NCBI GenBank assembly: GCA_000212915.1
Contig: CM001167.1
Location: 2,596,780-2,660,779 of the forward strand
Length of the DNA: 64,000 nucleotides
Direction of reading: 5' to 3'
Origin: Bacteroides coprosuis DSM 18011
GTDB lineage: Bacteria; Bacteroidota; Bacteroidia; Bacteroidales; Bacteroidaceae
The notes beneath the pieces were generated by a model, which made no database searches, was not told where the DNA came from, and saw nothing but the letters and a program-made list of their open reading frames with translations. The first letter of the stretch is position 1. The number at the start of each line of letters is the position of its first letter. Positions 25,646-35,739 of this stretch are shown piece after piece. The position numbers were made by a program, and so were the translations under genes.

Positions 25646-25671
25646 GGGTAGACTTTGGCCGAAGTCTACCC
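25646..25671. promoter_or_regulatory. Hairpin between fecR-like and susC-like genes
   Basis: GGGTAGACTT (25646-25655) and AAGTCTACCC (25662-25671) form a perfect 10-bp stem with a 6-base loop. The T-rich run (CTTTGTTTTT) follows on the plus strand only, so for the leftward genes it is a boundary hairpin, not a classic terminator. Could partly separate regulator and transporter transcripts. Confidence 0.45.
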
Positions 25672-25678
25672 TTTGTTT

Positions 25679-26659
25679 TTATTTAATGATTACTTTATTC
25701 TCTTTTATTTCAAATTCTATATTTGAGATGTACTCTATTGATTTTAAGATATCATTCAAAGTATCTTCTCGAATAGTAAAAGTGAGATGAGTATTATTTT
25801 CAAAACTAGAATTATATATAAACTCTACCCCATACCAACTTTCTAAATAAGGTATGATGTCTTTTAATAATTTTTTCTCAAAAGAAATTCTCTGATTAAT
25901 CCAAATTCGAGAAGCCATACCATTTGCCATTTCAACCTTTTCTGCTTTATTGCTCTTTGACAATACATATTTTTCATTAGGCTTCAAGATATAGTCTTTT
26001 CTATCACTTGCTATTTTTACTGAGCCCTCTATTAGTGTTACTTTAACTTCATCACGGTCTAGATAATTTTGAACATCAAATTTTGTTCCTAGCACCTCAA
26101 CGTTTACATTTGCAGTTTTTACTACAAAAGGTTTTGCTTTATTCTTTTCTACTTCAAAATAAGCCTCTCCATCTAAACTTACTTCTCGATTTTCAGCTAA
26201 GAAGTCTTCTTTATAAGACAGAGATGAACCTGAATTCAACCACACCTTTGAACCATCGGGTAAGCCGATAACACCTTTACTTCCTTGAGGCATAATTACC
26301 TTATTAACTAGCACTTCTTTTTCACCAATAGAGGTATAATTCAAAAAGAAAAAGGAAGTAGCAAAAGCTAAAATAAAAACAGCTGCAACACGATATAACC
26401 AAGGTAAAATAGAATCGATTTTACTTGACACAGAAGATTGTAAAATAGACTGTTTTGTATCCTTCAAAGCAGTATAGATTTCCGATTTACTTATGCTTGC
26501 TGCTTCTTGAGTAAGCCATATTTTATGTTTACTCCTAAATTCTTGTTTATGAGTATCACTTTGCTGCAACCAAGTTAGCAACTGCTCTTTTTCATCTATC
26601 TCAGCAGTTCCATCCCAGTATTTTATCATTAATACATCTATGTCTATTGTATCATTCAT
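25679..26659 (-). CDS. FecR-family anti-sigma factor
   Basis: 326 residues. The cytoplasmic N-terminus (about 1-85) binds the sigma factor, one membrane segment follows (about 90-107, VAAVFILAFATSFFFLN), and the periplasmic part holds the FecR domain (MPQGSKGVIGLPDGSKVWLNSGSSL... and FEVEKNKAKPFVVKT) with a C-terminal STN-binding-like domain (about 255-326). It transmits substrate occupancy from the STN domain of the SusC transporter to the ECF sigma factor encoded just upstream. Start ATG 26659. Confidence 0.92.
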   Translation of the reverse strand: MNDTIDIDVLMIKYWDGTAEIDEKEQLLTWLQQSDTHKQEFRSKHKIWLTQEAASISKSEIYTALKDTKQSILQSSVSSKIDSILPWLYRVAAVFILAFATSFFFLNYTSIGEKEVLVNKVIMPQGSKGVIGLPDGSKVWLNSGSSLSYKEDFLAENREVSLDGEAYFEVEKNKAKPFVVKTANVNVEVLGTKFDVQNYLDRDEVKVTLIEGSVKIASDRKDYILKPNEKYVLSKSNKAEKVEMANGMASRIWINQRISFEKKLLKDIIPYLESWYGVEFIYNSSFENNTHLTFTIREDTLNDILKSIEYISNIEFEIKENKVIIK

Positions 26660-26731
26660 AGTATTGCCTTCTATTAGTTATCACAAGTAAGGGTAAATAA
26701 ACCCTATCACATTTTTAGTAGTTAACCTTTA

Positions 26732-27289
26732 TTAACTTATAAGTATAAATAAAAGAGAGAGAGACAATAGATCTCTATCTGCCAAATACGCTCTTAAGTC
26801 TTTTATTATTAGGGAAAGATTCTTCTCTACTGTTTTTATGCTAATGCATAGTTTGTCAGCAACTTCTTTATTCTTTAATCCATTTAATCTACTTAGAGTA
26901 AAGATTTCACGATTACGGGGAGATATTGTATTCAGATACTTATTTATTTCAGATTGAAGTTCTAACAATGAAACTTCTTTATCAACGGATTCTTCAGCAT
27001 GAAGAATAGCTTCAATTTCATTATCCACACCCATAAACACACTCGTTTCGGCATATTTACTTGTGAGATAATTAATGCTTCTATTGTAAACAGATTTAAA
27101 TAGGTAAGATTTAAGAGGGCTTTCAAAATCAATAGATTGCCTATTTTTCCATAATTCCAAAAAAACATCCTGTACAATATCTTTTGCCAATTCTCGATCT
27201 TTAATAAACCGAAAACTGTATGCAATCAGTATCGAATAAGATTCAATAAATAGTTTTTCAAAAACTCTCCAATTTGTCATGCCCTCCAT
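26732..27289 (-). CDS. ECF RNA polymerase sigma-70 factor (FecI-like)
   Basis: 185 residues with sigma region 2 (YSFRFIKDRELAKDIVQDVFLELWKNRQ, about 24-51) and region 4 (ISPRNREIFTLSRLNGLKNKEVADKLCISIKTVEKNLS, about 121-158). Such sigma factors sit with FecR and an STN-containing SusC and turn on the glycan locus when substrate is bound. First gene of the leftward unit; ATG 27289 chosen, ATG 27280 also possible. A hydrophobic C-terminal tail (LLSLSLLFILIS) is typical for Bacteroides members. Confidence 0.92.
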   Translation of the reverse strand: MEGMTNWRVFEKLFIESYSILIAYSFRFIKDRELAKDIVQDVFLELWKNRQSIDFESPLKSYLFKSVYNRSINYLTSKYAETSVFMGVDNEIEAILHAEESVDKEVSLLELQSEINKYLNTISPRNREIFTLSRLNGLKNKEVADKLCISIKTVEKNLSLIIKDLRAYLADRDLLSLSLLFILIS

Positions 27290-27523
27290 AGTAGAAAAAA
27301 GATTTTAGCAAAGGTATATATTCTATATTAAACCCCTTTCCAAATGCGAATATAAAACTATTTCAATTTTAAGATATCATATCTCCGATGATAATCACTA
27401 TTTATCAACTAAGTTACTGAATTTTATATATTTACAATTATTAACACAATTGCTATGTAGGGATTGCAATTTTAGACTTAGATTTGTAATAAAATGTAAC
27501 ATATCTATAATTAACCAATAATA

Positions 27524-28840
27524 ATGAGTGCAAAACACAACAAATTCAAGGAAGAAGATGCTGGCTACAGCATGAAAGAGGCTATTAATGAAGCAAAACG
27601 CTGCCTTAATTGTAGGAAACCGAGTTGTATACAAGGTTGTCCCATTGCCAATGATATTCCCGATTTCATCCATCAACTATCCATGGGTAATATGGGTGCT
27701 GCCATGACAATTATCAATGAAAAAAGTAATCTTCCTGCGGTTTGTGGGAGAGTTTGTCCTCATGAGAAACAATGTGAAGGAAATTGCATCCTTCAAAAGA
27801 AAGGCAAACCCATTCACATTGGACGACTTGAAAGATTCATTGCGGATTTTGATACTAATATGGATCTTATTCGTGATAAAATACCTCAAAAAACAAGAGG
27901 AAAAGTTGCTATTATTGGTTCGGGTCCTGCTGGTTTAACTGTAGCTGGTGACTTGGCTAGAATCGGCTTTAACGTTTCTATCATTGAAAGACAAGAAGAG
28001 CCTGGAGGAGTATTAATGTATGGTATTCCAGAATACAGACTTCCAAAAAAGGTAGTACGAAAAGAGATTGAAAAGATTGAAAACTTAGGAGTTACTTTCT
28101 TAACCAATCGATCTGTAGGTGAAGATTTTACCATCGACACCATATTTGGACAAGAATATGATGCCATATTTATCGGTTCGGGTACAGCTATGCCCAAAAC
28201 CCTTGATATGCCTGGAAATAACCTCAAAGGCATTGTTCAATCTTCCTATTTTTTAAGAATGGCTAGTCTTTACAGTACGGGAAGTGTAGAGAAAGATGAA
28301 GTTCCTTTCAGAGAAGGCGAGAATGTAGCTATTATAGGCTGTGGAAATGTGGCTATGGATGCTGCCAGAACAGCTATTCGAATGGGTGCTAAAAAAGTAA
28401 CCGTTATTTCTAATGAAACTTTTGAGCAAATGCCTGCTATAAAGTTTGAATATGAATCTGCTCTAAAAGAAGGTGCTGAATTCATCTGGGAAACCAACAC
28501 AAAAGAGTTCCTTGGTGATGAAGACAACGAATATATTATGGGTATTAAAGCAGATACATTGGAGGGTGAAAAAATTCTTCACTTTGATAGAATTTATCTA
28601 GCTATTGGCTCACGACCAGCCAACCGAATTGTTTCAACAACAAAAGGGATTGATGTAGATGATACAGGATATGTTATTACTCGAGAAAAGCCATACGGTA
28701 TGACAACCCGAAAAGGTGTTTTTGCTGGTGGTGATGTAGTACATAAGCCTCAAACAGTTGTATTGGCTATGAAGGATGCCAAACTTGTTGCAGCTGGTAT
28801 TGCTCAATATGTGGATGCTGTTAAACTTTTACAAGATTAA
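27524..28840 (+). CDS. GltD-like FAD/NAD(P) oxidoreductase (glutamate synthase small-subunit family)
   Basis: 438 residues. The N-terminal cysteine-rich [4Fe-4S] domain (CLNCRKPSCIQGCPIANDIP and CGRVCPHEKQCEGNC) precedes the FAD site (VAIIGSGPAGLTVAGDLA, about 127-144) and the NAD(P) site (VAIIGCGNVAMDAARTAIRMG). Ends with the FAD-binding VFAGGDVV motif. It would pass electrons from NADPH, as in glutamate synthase beta subunit, NfnB/SudB or ferredoxin-NADP reductase. No large subunit or NfnA partner is adjacent, so the acceptor is unknown. Stands alone; TAGATTTG (27479-27486) may be its -7 box. Confidence 0.88.
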   Translation: MSAKHNKFKEEDAGYSMKEAINEAKRCLNCRKPSCIQGCPIANDIPDFIHQLSMGNMGAAMTIINEKSNLPAVCGRVCPHEKQCEGNCILQKKGKPIHIGRLERFIADFDTNMDLIRDKIPQKTRGKVAIIGSGPAGLTVAGDLARIGFNVSIIERQEEPGGVLMYGIPEYRLPKKVVRKEIEKIENLGVTFLTNRSVGEDFTIDTIFGQEYDAIFIGSGTAMPKTLDMPGNNLKGIVQSSYFLRMASLYSTGSVEKDEVPFREGENVAIIGCGNVAMDAARTAIRMGAKKVTVISNETFEQMPAIKFEYESALKEGAEFIWETNTKEFLGDEDNEYIMGIKADTLEGEKILHFDRIYLAIGSRPANRIVSTTKGIDVDDTGYVITREKPYGMTTRKGVFAGGDVVHKPQTVVLAMKDAKLVAAGIAQYVDAVKLLQD

Positions 28841-28865
28841 AAATAGACCTGCTGTGTGTCATTAA

Positions 28866-28901
28866 AAAACGCCTATTCGATTTGTTTCTAATGGGCGTTT
28901 T
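28866..28901 (+). terminator. Terminator after the GltD-like gene
   Basis: AAAACGCC (28866-28873) and GGCGTTTT (28894-28901) form an 8-bp stem; T-rich on the plus strand and A-rich upstream, so possibly bidirectional. Confidence 0.7.
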
Positions 28902-28991
28902 ACTAAATATAAAGAATCGTTTTATTCTATTTGATTCAAATCTAACCCCATAAGTTGGAGATTGATAAAACTAGATTGAGTGAAATGTTAG

Positions 28992-29029
28992 CATAAAAAA
29001 GAGGCTCTCTTCAATGAAGTAGCCTCTTT
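28992..29029 (-). terminator. Terminator of the sulfation operon
   Basis: On the minus strand AAAGAGGCT (29029-29021) pairs with AGCCTCTTT (29006-28998), followed by a T-run, directly after the last gene of the operon (stop at 29052). Confidence 0.8.
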
Positions 29030-29051
29030 AAACTTATTTTGCTTCGTGATC

Positions 29052-30041
29052 TTAATAAACCAATCGAACATTATCTATCCAAAAAGAGTTACCTGGCGAA
29101 CCAATATAGGCTCCTCCATGGCTTGACGCAAATTGAAGAATAATGTGAGTAGGTGTTTCATCAGCATCTGCCCAGCCTACTTCTTGAATAGGCACACTCT
29201 CACCCTTACTATTTATTGTAAAACGTTCTTCATCTTGAATGTGCATTCTATCTTCTAAGTAATAACGACTAGATGTTATGTCTCCATACATTATTTCATA
29301 AGTAGCATCTTCAACCCAATTGGTAGATTCATAATAGTAATTGACCATTGTACCTACTCGCTTAGCAAAAACATTTCCATTCCCATCTTCCCATCTCTTT
29401 TGTAAAAGAAGAATAGCACATGGTAAGTCTTTACCCTTGATCGTTTTACTCTTACCAAAACCAGTAGCCTTTATACGATTTGGCTCACCAGAAAGTTTGA
29501 TTTTATAATCAAAACGAACGGCTCTAGGTTTCTTTGAAAAAGGGATACCTGATACTAAGATCTTTTGAGGATTCTTGGTACTCTTAATGGGTTCATTGAC
29601 CGAACCTAAGAAAGTAGAACCTGCAGCTAATACCGTAATATCAACTATACCCAAAACTCTAACGCTTTCCATACGTGTATCCATACGGGCAGAAAATCCA
29701 GTACCTCTACGATCAGGAAAAACAGAAGTGTTTGTTTTTGTAATCCCTGCCACTTTAGCAAGGACATTAGACGTAGCCCAAGGTGATCCCCCCTTATTAA
29801 CATAAGGTATCGCCCCCTCAATTATCTCTGTCGGTCCAATAGCATAAACATCTTTCATGTTACCACCAATGATTCCCGACTCTTTGATTCTACGATTGAT
29901 CCATTGATTCATATCACCAAAGGGAATCATTTCCTCTCGTTCATTTTTCAGGGTATCTCCTAATATTCTTTGTGCATCTATATCTCCCGAAAAACAGACT
30001 AGCGCTACAAATAGGACTAAGAATTGCGAGTTATATTTCAT
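29052..30041 (-). CDS. Secreted PCMD-type protein of the sulfation operon
   Basis: 329 residues with signal peptide (MKYNSQFLVLFVALVCFSGDIDAQ). The mature part (GGSPWATSNVLAKVAGITKTNTSVFPD, FSARMDTRMESVRVLGIVDITVLAAGS, terminal NSFWIDNVRLVY) looks like the 'putative carbohydrate metabolism' (PCMD) beta-sandwich family of Bacteroidetes, from memory. Last gene after the sulfotransferase, 12 bases apart, so it may bind or present the sulfated product or its acceptor outside the cytoplasm. No catalytic motif seen; function unknown. Confidence 0.65.
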   Translation of the reverse strand: MKYNSQFLVLFVALVCFSGDIDAQRILGDTLKNEREEMIPFGDMNQWINRRIKESGIIGGNMKDVYAIGPTEIIEGAIPYVNKGGSPWATSNVLAKVAGITKTNTSVFPDRRGTGFSARMDTRMESVRVLGIVDITVLAAGSTFLGSVNEPIKSTKNPQKILVSGIPFSKKPRAVRFDYKIKLSGEPNRIKATGFGKSKTIKGKDLPCAILLLQKRWEDGNGNVFAKRVGTMVNYYYESTNWVEDATYEIMYGDITSSRYYLEDRMHIQDEERFTINSKGESVPIQEVGWADADETPTHIILQFASSHGGAYIGSPGNSFWIDNVRLVY

Positions 30042-30053
30042 AATGTTATTGTT

Positions 30054-31163
30054 TTAATCTAAAGAATATCCCCACTGTTTTAAAGCGAATCCCCAGTTTT
30101 CTTCTACCAACTTAATCGTACGATCATCATACTTATACTTGTTCTTTTTATACCCTTTCTTCTCTCCTACATAGTTTTGAATAGCTCCTTTGGCTTCGTC
30201 AAAACCTTTAAGATTCAAAGATTCGTATATTTTCTGAGTCATACCCATAGCATCAGCTTCAAAATCCTCAAACTTCACTTCTATCAGATTACCTTCTGGT
30301 ATAAGATGTTTCTCAGCTTCATACTGATGATACAGCTTCGCATAAATAGAAATAATATTCTTTTCAATCTCTTCATTTGAGATATCTTGAAGTTTTAAAG
30401 GTTGAATAGTATTTGTAAAGAAACTCCGAGTAGACTCTAATACCGTATAAGGATTTCTCATCAAGTAGATAAACTTGGCATTGGGGAACATCTTTATCAA
30501 CTCTTTCACCCTACCTGTATGTGGTGGGTTTTTACTTAAGAACTGCTCTCCCTTTGTATTCCAAAGAGATATTTTTATCAGCTTTTTAAATGTCTCTTCA
30601 AATATCTGAAGCTCATTCTCTGAGATATCATTGAATAGTAAATATTTATCAGCATACTCTTGCATATATTGAGGTAGGAACCAAAAATTATAATAAGTGT
30701 ATGGCATCATATTAGCCAGTGCAAACTCCTCTTCTTGAGGAAGATCTACAGCTAATTCCATATTATCTGTAGGTCTTTTGTCGGGCATTAAAAAGCTCAT
30801 ATTCCCCTTAAAGAAAGTCTGCCCCCACATCATTAAGTGAGGAAAAACAGTTTGATAAGTTGTATTGTATCCAAATCTCTTATCACAAGATAAAACATTG
30901 TGTACAAATGTAGTTCCACTTCTCCAATGTCCTAAAATAAAAACAGGGTCTTCTGATAAAGGAATATTGGCTAATTTTTTATCGAATCTCTTGTTTTGAA
31001 TTTTTGCAAAAGGAGACAGCAGACGGCATACCGCTTTGGTTAATCTATATTTACTTTTATATGCAGAATCTATCTGACGCCCAGCAGTTATTGCATTAAA
31101 CGTCTTCCAGTCTGCACCTACTAACGTATTTATTGGAAGTTTATTAAACTCTAATAATCCCAT
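30054..31163 (-). CDS. PAPS-dependent sulfotransferase family protein
   Basis: 369 residues with the two PAPS-binding signatures: the 5'-phosphosulfate loop in GHWRSGTTFVHN (78/79-89) and the 3'-phosphate motif LMRNPYTVLESTRSFF (234-249). Would move sulfate from PAPS to a hydroxyl of a small molecule or lipid. Embedded in an operon that makes PAPS (cysC, cysD, cysN) and clears PAP (cysQ). A closely similar gene order is reported for the Bacteroides thetaiotaomicron steroid/cholesterol sulfotransferase cluster (BT0416 region, from memory). Acceptor here is inference; no signal peptide, so cytoplasmic. Confidence 0.85.
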   Translation of the reverse strand: MGLLEFNKLPINTLVGADWKTFNAITAGRQIDSAYKSKYRLTKAVCRLLSPFAKIQNKRFDKKLANIPLSEDPVFILGHWRSGTTFVHNVLSCDKRFGYNTTYQTVFPHLMMWGQTFFKGNMSFLMPDKRPTDNMELAVDLPQEEEFALANMMPYTYYNFWFLPQYMQEYADKYLLFNDISENELQIFEETFKKLIKISLWNTKGEQFLSKNPPHTGRVKELIKMFPNAKFIYLMRNPYTVLESTRSFFTNTIQPLKLQDISNEEIEKNIISIYAKLYHQYEAEKHLIPEGNLIEVKFEDFEADAMGMTQKIYESLNLKGFDEAKGAIQNYVGEKKGYKKNKYKYDDRTIKLVEENWGFALKQWGYSLD

Positions 31164-31173
31164 CTAATTCTAT

Positions 31174-32604
31174 TTACTTTACTACTCTAATTCCTAAGCC
31201 TTGTCTTTCAAGTTCTTTTACTGCTTTCATAACAGCATCATAATGACTAGGATCTATCCCTAGTTTATTGAAATCGAGCACAGGCCTATCATCTGAACGA
31301 TTAACGTCTTTATCAGCAACTTCATCTATAATCATACCTACAGCACAAGTGTTGTTGGTGATCGGATCAATTAAGATAAAAGCTCCACAAGATTTATTAT
31401 CCTGATAAGAATCAAAGAACAACTCTTTAGCAGCAGTAAATACTACTCGCCCTATTTCATTCAAAACTAAGTTCTGAACTTTTGAGTGCTCCATAGTATT
31501 AACATCTACTTTGTACTTAATGTTATCAATTCGTATTCTGCTGGTATTTGTAGTATGCTTAATAAAGAACTGTTTATCAGTATCCATAGGCTCTTCATCC
31601 ATCCATACAAGCATAGATTCAAAGTTTCTACTTACTTTAGGCAGAGCATTAGGGTGAACTAACATTTCGCCTCTAGATACATCAATTTCATCTTCTAGAG
31701 TAATTGTGATAGATTGTGGAGGGAAAGCATAGTCTAAATCGCCATCATACGTAACAATACGAGCTACTTTTGATTTTTTACCAGATGGTAATGCCATAAC
31801 TTCATCTCCTTTGCGGATGATACCCGAAGCTACCTTACCGGAGAATCCTCTAAAGTCAAGATTAGGACGAAGAACATACTGAACAGGGAATCTGAATTCA
31901 TTAAATTCATGAGCCTCATCTGTTTTTACAGTTTCTAGATGTTCAAGCAAGGATATACCTTTATACCAAGGCGTTTTATCTGAAAGCTCTACCACATTAT
32001 CTCCTTCAAGTGCAGAAAGAGGGATATAAGTTATATTGGGGATATGAAGTGGTTCAACAAACTTTTTGTATTCAGCAACTATTTCTTTAAAACGATTTTC
32101 ATCATAGTCTACTAAATCCATTTTATTAACGGCTAATACCACATTCTTTATGCCCAATAGAGAGACTAGGAATGTATGTCTACGAGTTTGCGTAATCACA
32201 CCATTTCGAGCATCTACCAAGATAATAGCCAATTGAGCAGTAGATCCACCAGTAATCATATTTCGGGTGTACTGTTCATGTCCTGGGGTATCTGCAATAA
32301 TAAATTTCCTGTTATTCGTAGAGAAGTAACGATAGGCAACATCGATAGTGATACCTTGTTCCCTTTCTGCTTTAAGTCCATCTAGTAGCAAAGCATAATC
32401 GATATGCTCACCTGCATTACCTATACGCTTACTATCTTTCTTTAGAGCGTCTAATTGGTCTTCATAAAGCTTTTTACTATCAAAGAGAAGACGACCAATC
32501 AATGTAGATTTACCATCGTCCACAGACCCTGCAGTAAGAAAACGCAAAAGGTCTTTTTGTTCGTCTCTATCTAAAAACTCTGTTATATTCTGATTTACTG
32601 ACAT
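31174..32604 (-). CDS. cysN: Sulfate adenylyltransferase, GTPase subunit
   Basis: 476 residues, elongation-factor-like GTPase: G1 GSVDDGKST (26-34), G3 DTPGHE (105-110), G4 NKMD (160-163), then two beta-barrel domains. With CysD it forms ATP sulfurylase, coupling GTP hydrolysis to adenosine phosphosulfate formation. It lacks a fused CysC domain, which is separate in this operon. Starts 11 bases after cysD. Confidence 0.95.
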   Translation of the reverse strand: MSVNQNITEFLDRDEQKDLLRFLTAGSVDDGKSTLIGRLLFDSKKLYEDQLDALKKDSKRIGNAGEHIDYALLLDGLKAEREQGITIDVAYRYFSTNNRKFIIADTPGHEQYTRNMITGGSTAQLAIILVDARNGVITQTRRHTFLVSLLGIKNVVLAVNKMDLVDYDENRFKEIVAEYKKFVEPLHIPNITYIPLSALEGDNVVELSDKTPWYKGISLLEHLETVKTDEAHEFNEFRFPVQYVLRPNLDFRGFSGKVASGIIRKGDEVMALPSGKKSKVARIVTYDGDLDYAFPPQSITITLEDEIDVSRGEMLVHPNALPKVSRNFESMLVWMDEEPMDTDKQFFIKHTTNTSRIRIDNIKYKVDVNTMEHSKVQNLVLNEIGRVVFTAAKELFFDSYQDNKSCGAFILIDPITNNTCAVGMIIDEVADKDVNRSDDRPVLDFNKLGIDPSHYDAVMKAVKELERQGLGIRVVK

Positions 32605-32615
32605 TTTAATTCTTT

Positions 32616-33524
32616 TTAAAAATAACCTTCACGTTTCTTTTGTTCCATACTGGCGTCTTGATCGAAATCAATCACACGTGTTGTTCGCTCACTCTTTGTT
32701 GTAGTCATCATCTCTTCTACAATCTTTTCAATTGTATCGGCTTCACTTTCAATGGCTCCTGTTAGAGGCCAGCAACCTAGAGTACGGAAACGAATATTTT
32801 TATATTCTACTTTTTCTAATAACTCTTTTGGTATTCTATCATCATCTGGCATTATTAAATTACCATCAATTTCGATGACAGGTCTTTTCTTAGCAAAGTA
32901 AAGAGGAACAATTGGAATATTTTCTAATCGAATATATTGCCATATATCTAATTCTGTCCAGTTACTCAAAGGGAATACACGAATGCTTTCGCCTTTGTGA
33001 ACACGAGCATTGTAGATGTCCCACAATTCGGGACGCTGATTTTTAGGATCCCATTGATGGAAATTATCTCTAAAAGAGAATATTCTTTCTTTAGCTCTCG
33101 ACTTTTCTTCGTCACGACGAGCTCCACCAAAAGCAGCATCGAACTTATATTTATCCAAGCCACTTAGTAGAGCCTTCGTTTTCATTAAATCGGTATGAAC
33201 CTTACTACCATGGGTAAATGGACCTACACCTGCATGGAAAGCTTCCATATTACTCTCTACGATAAGATTCCAACCATGTTCTTTGGCATACTTATCACGA
33301 AATTCTATCATTTCTTTGAATTTCCATTTAGAGTCAATATGCATTAAAGGAAATGGAACTTTACCTGGATAAAAAGCTTTTTCAGCTAATCGCACCATTA
33401 CTGAAGAGTCTTTCCCGATACTATAAAGCATCACTGGATTCTCAAATTCCGCAGCCACCTCACGGATAATATGAATAGACTCTGCTTCGAGTTCTCTTAA
33501 GTGACTTAATTTATATTCTGACAT
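32616..33524 (-). CDS. cysD: Sulfate adenylyltransferase, catalytic subunit
   Basis: 302 residues of the PP-loop ATP pyrophosphatase family: SIGKDS (35-40), then [22 protein letters not shown], and the C-terminal RTTRVIDFD and KKREGYF typical of CysD. Forms APS from ATP and sulfate together with CysN. Lies between cysC and cysN in the operon. Confidence 0.96.
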   Translation of the reverse strand: MSEYKLSHLRELEAESIHIIREVAAEFENPVMLYSIGKDSSVMVRLAEKAFYPGKVPFPLMHIDSKWKFKEMIEFRDKYAKEHGWNLIVESNMEAFHAGVGPFTHGSKVHTDLMKTKALLSGLDKYKFDAAFGGARRDEEKSRAKERIFSFRDNFHQWDPKNQRPELWDIYNARVHKGESIRVFPLSNWTELDIWQYIRLENIPIVPLYFAKKRPVIEIDGNLIMPDDDRIPKELLEKVEYKNIRFRTLGCWPLTGAIESEADTIEKIVEEMMTTTKSERTTRVIDFDQDASMEQKKREGYF

Positions 33525-33558
33525 AATCTTCGTATATAGTATATCTGTCGGTTTAAAT

Positions 33559-34167
33559 TCAATATTTATTTTTTACTCTTGGAAGTATGAGATCCAATAG
33601 AGCTTGTACAGACTCTTGGATACTTAGCTGAGATGTATCTAAAGACAAAGCAGGAGATTCTGGTGCTTCAAAAGGAGCCGAAATACCAGTAAAGTTTTGA
33701 ATTTTACCTTCTCGTGCCTTTGCATATAAACCTTTCACATCTCTACGTTCGCATTCAGCTAAAGGAGTACTGACAAATACTTCCAAAAAATCATCCTTGC
33801 CAATAATGTCTGCAGCCATTTTACGCATCTCATTACTTGGACTAATAAAAGCTGCTAATGTAATAATACCTGAGTCAATAAAAAGTTTAGAAACCTCAGC
33901 GATTCTTCTAATGTTTTCTTTTCTATCTTCTGCCGAAAAGCCTAAATTATTATTGATTCCTGAACGAATATTATCACCATCAAGCAACCTACACAATAAT
34001 CCTCTTCGATGAAGTTCTCTTTCTAAAGCAATAGCAATGGTACTCTTACCCGAGCCACTTAAGCCTGTAAACCATACCATTACACTTTTCTGCTTCAATA
34101 AGTCTTCTTTATCTACTCTACCTAGCATCTTATCAAAGACGGGATATATATTATTTTGATTATTCAT
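33559..34167 (-). CDS. cysC: Adenylylsulfate kinase
   Basis: 202 residues from ATG 34167; the frame extends upstream only to a TTG. P-loop GLSGSGKS (35-42), [18 protein letters not shown] and the lid [25 protein letters not shown] match APS kinases. Phosphorylates APS to PAPS, the sulfate donor for the sulfotransferase four genes' span downstream. The stop of the permease gene is 13 bases upstream. Confidence 0.95.
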   Translation of the reverse strand: MNNQNNIYPVFDKMLGRVDKEDLLKQKSVMVWFTGLSGSGKSTIAIALERELHRRGLLCRLLDGDNIRSGINNNLGFSAEDRKENIRRIAEVSKLFIDSGIITLAAFISPSNEMRKMAADIIGKDDFLEVFVSTPLAECERRDVKGLYAKAREGKIQNFTGISAPFEAPESPALSLDTSQLSIQESVQALLDLILPRVKNKY

Positions 34168-34180
34168 AAATGTTGTCAAA

Positions 34181-35728
34181 TTAAAAAGGCCATATAATAG
34201 GAATTAAAAATACAGCTATTATAAAGGTAATTATATTTAAAGGTAAACCTATCTTTAAAAAATCGGTAAATTTATAATCACCAATACCTTGTACTATTAA
34301 ATTAGTTTGATATCCAATAGGCGTTGCAAAACTAGCTGATGCAGCAATACATATTACCACAAAAAAAGGTGTAGGGCTCACCCCCAACTGACTAGAAATT
34401 GATAAAGCCAAAGGGAATGCTAAGGCTGCTGCAGCATTATTAGTTATTAACTCTGTAAAGATATTGGTTATAATGAAGAGTACGGCTAATAGAAAATGAG
34501 GTCCGAAATAATCACTTAATAAAATCATTCTACTAGCAATAAGATCTGCCACTCCAGAATTTACCATTGCCTTACTGATAGCAAAAGCACACGCAATAGT
34601 GATTAATATATCCCAGGAGATATATTTTGTGTATTTTCTGGGAGAAAACAATCTAGCCCAAGCCATTATAACAGTAGTTACTGCCACAAAAAAGAACATA
34701 TCTAGCTGTATGTTTGGAAATCTTTCTTTTGTATAAGGGAGCTCTCCAAGTGTAGCACCTACAATCATTAGTATCAATAGAAGAATAGCCAAGATACGTC
34801 TTTTCCTTCCTATGGGCTCTGAGTCTTCCTTATCATGTCCATTAGCTAACATCACAAAGACAGAAGACTCTCCCCAAGTAGGAACAAAGGTTTCGTCTGC
34901 CAATAAGACAAGAGTATCCCCTTCTTTTAATCTTACTTTTTCTCTATTTGAACTAAAAGTATGTCCTGCTCTCTTTATTTGTTTTACTTCAGCTCCATAA
35001 TGGCGCTCAAAGTTAAACTCCTTCAGGTTCTTATTGATACCTGGAAAACGAGGACCTATTACAGCCTCAACAAGGTTAAGTCGATTGATGCTTTCACCCT
35101 CTTTTAATCCATCTCTACGATCTGGCAATAGTTTTGAAGAAAATAAAAACAAGTAAATTATTCCTCCTAAGGCAATAAAAACACCTACTTTGCCCAGTTC
35201 AAACATAGTGAACCCCTCATAACCTGCAGATAAAATCATACCATGAACTACTAAGTTGGTAGATGTACCAATGAGAGTACACATCCCTCCAAGAATAGTA
35301 GCATAAGAAAGAGGTATCAGGAATTTTGTTGCAGGAAGTTTCACCTTCTCTGCCCATCTTTTAATAATAGGTGCGAAGATTACAACTACGGGGGTATTAT
35401 TCAAGAATGCAGATATGACTGAGATGACAGGTAACATTCTAAGTTGTCCCCTAAAAACAGTTGTATCCTTTTCGGGTAGTAATTTGCGAATGAGTACACT
35501 TAATGCACCCGATTTTCTTACTCCTTCACTGATTAAGAACAGCAAAGCTACGGTAATAACCCCTTTATTGCTAAAACCATCAATAAGCTCTTCGGGTGTA
35601 ATGATTCCTGCACAGAGAAAGAATACTGCCACAGAAAAAAGAATCATTCCTGGACGCATTCTATCCATCACTAAAGCAGTAATCATAGAGATCAGAGCCA
35701 AAAAAACCAAGACTATTTCTAAAGTCAT
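34181..35728 (-). CDS. SLC13/DASS-type permease with RCK_C domain, probable sulfate transporter
   Basis: 515 residues: about 11-12 membrane segments in two halves with the DASS motifs (SAFLNNTPVVVIFAP, GTSTNLVV; repeated as ELITNNAAAALAFPLA and PIGYQTNLIVQG). Between the halves is a soluble TrkA_C/RCK_C segment (about 210-290). In this operon it most likely imports sulfate for APS synthesis; family members also carry dicarboxylates, so the substrate is from context. Twelve bases after cysQ. Confidence 0.85.
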   Translation of the reverse strand: MTLEIVLVFLALISMITALVMDRMRPGMILFSVAVFFLCAGIITPEELIDGFSNKGVITVALLFLISEGVRKSGALSVLIRKLLPEKDTTVFRGQLRMLPVISVISAFLNNTPVVVIFAPIIKRWAEKVKLPATKFLIPLSYATILGGMCTLIGTSTNLVVHGMILSAGYEGFTMFELGKVGVFIALGGIIYLFLFSSKLLPDRRDGLKEGESINRLNLVEAVIGPRFPGINKNLKEFNFERHYGAEVKQIKRAGHTFSSNREKVRLKEGDTLVLLADETFVPTWGESSVFVMLANGHDKEDSEPIGRKRRILAILLLILMIVGATLGELPYTKERFPNIQLDMFFFVAVTTVIMAWARLFSPRKYTKYISWDILITIACAFAISKAMVNSGVADLIASRMILLSDYFGPHFLLAVLFIITNIFTELITNNAAAALAFPLALSISSQLGVSPTPFFVVICIAASASFATPIGYQTNLIVQGIGDYKFTDFLKIGLPLNIITFIIAVFLIPIIWPF

Positions 35729-35739
35729 ATTTTACTATT

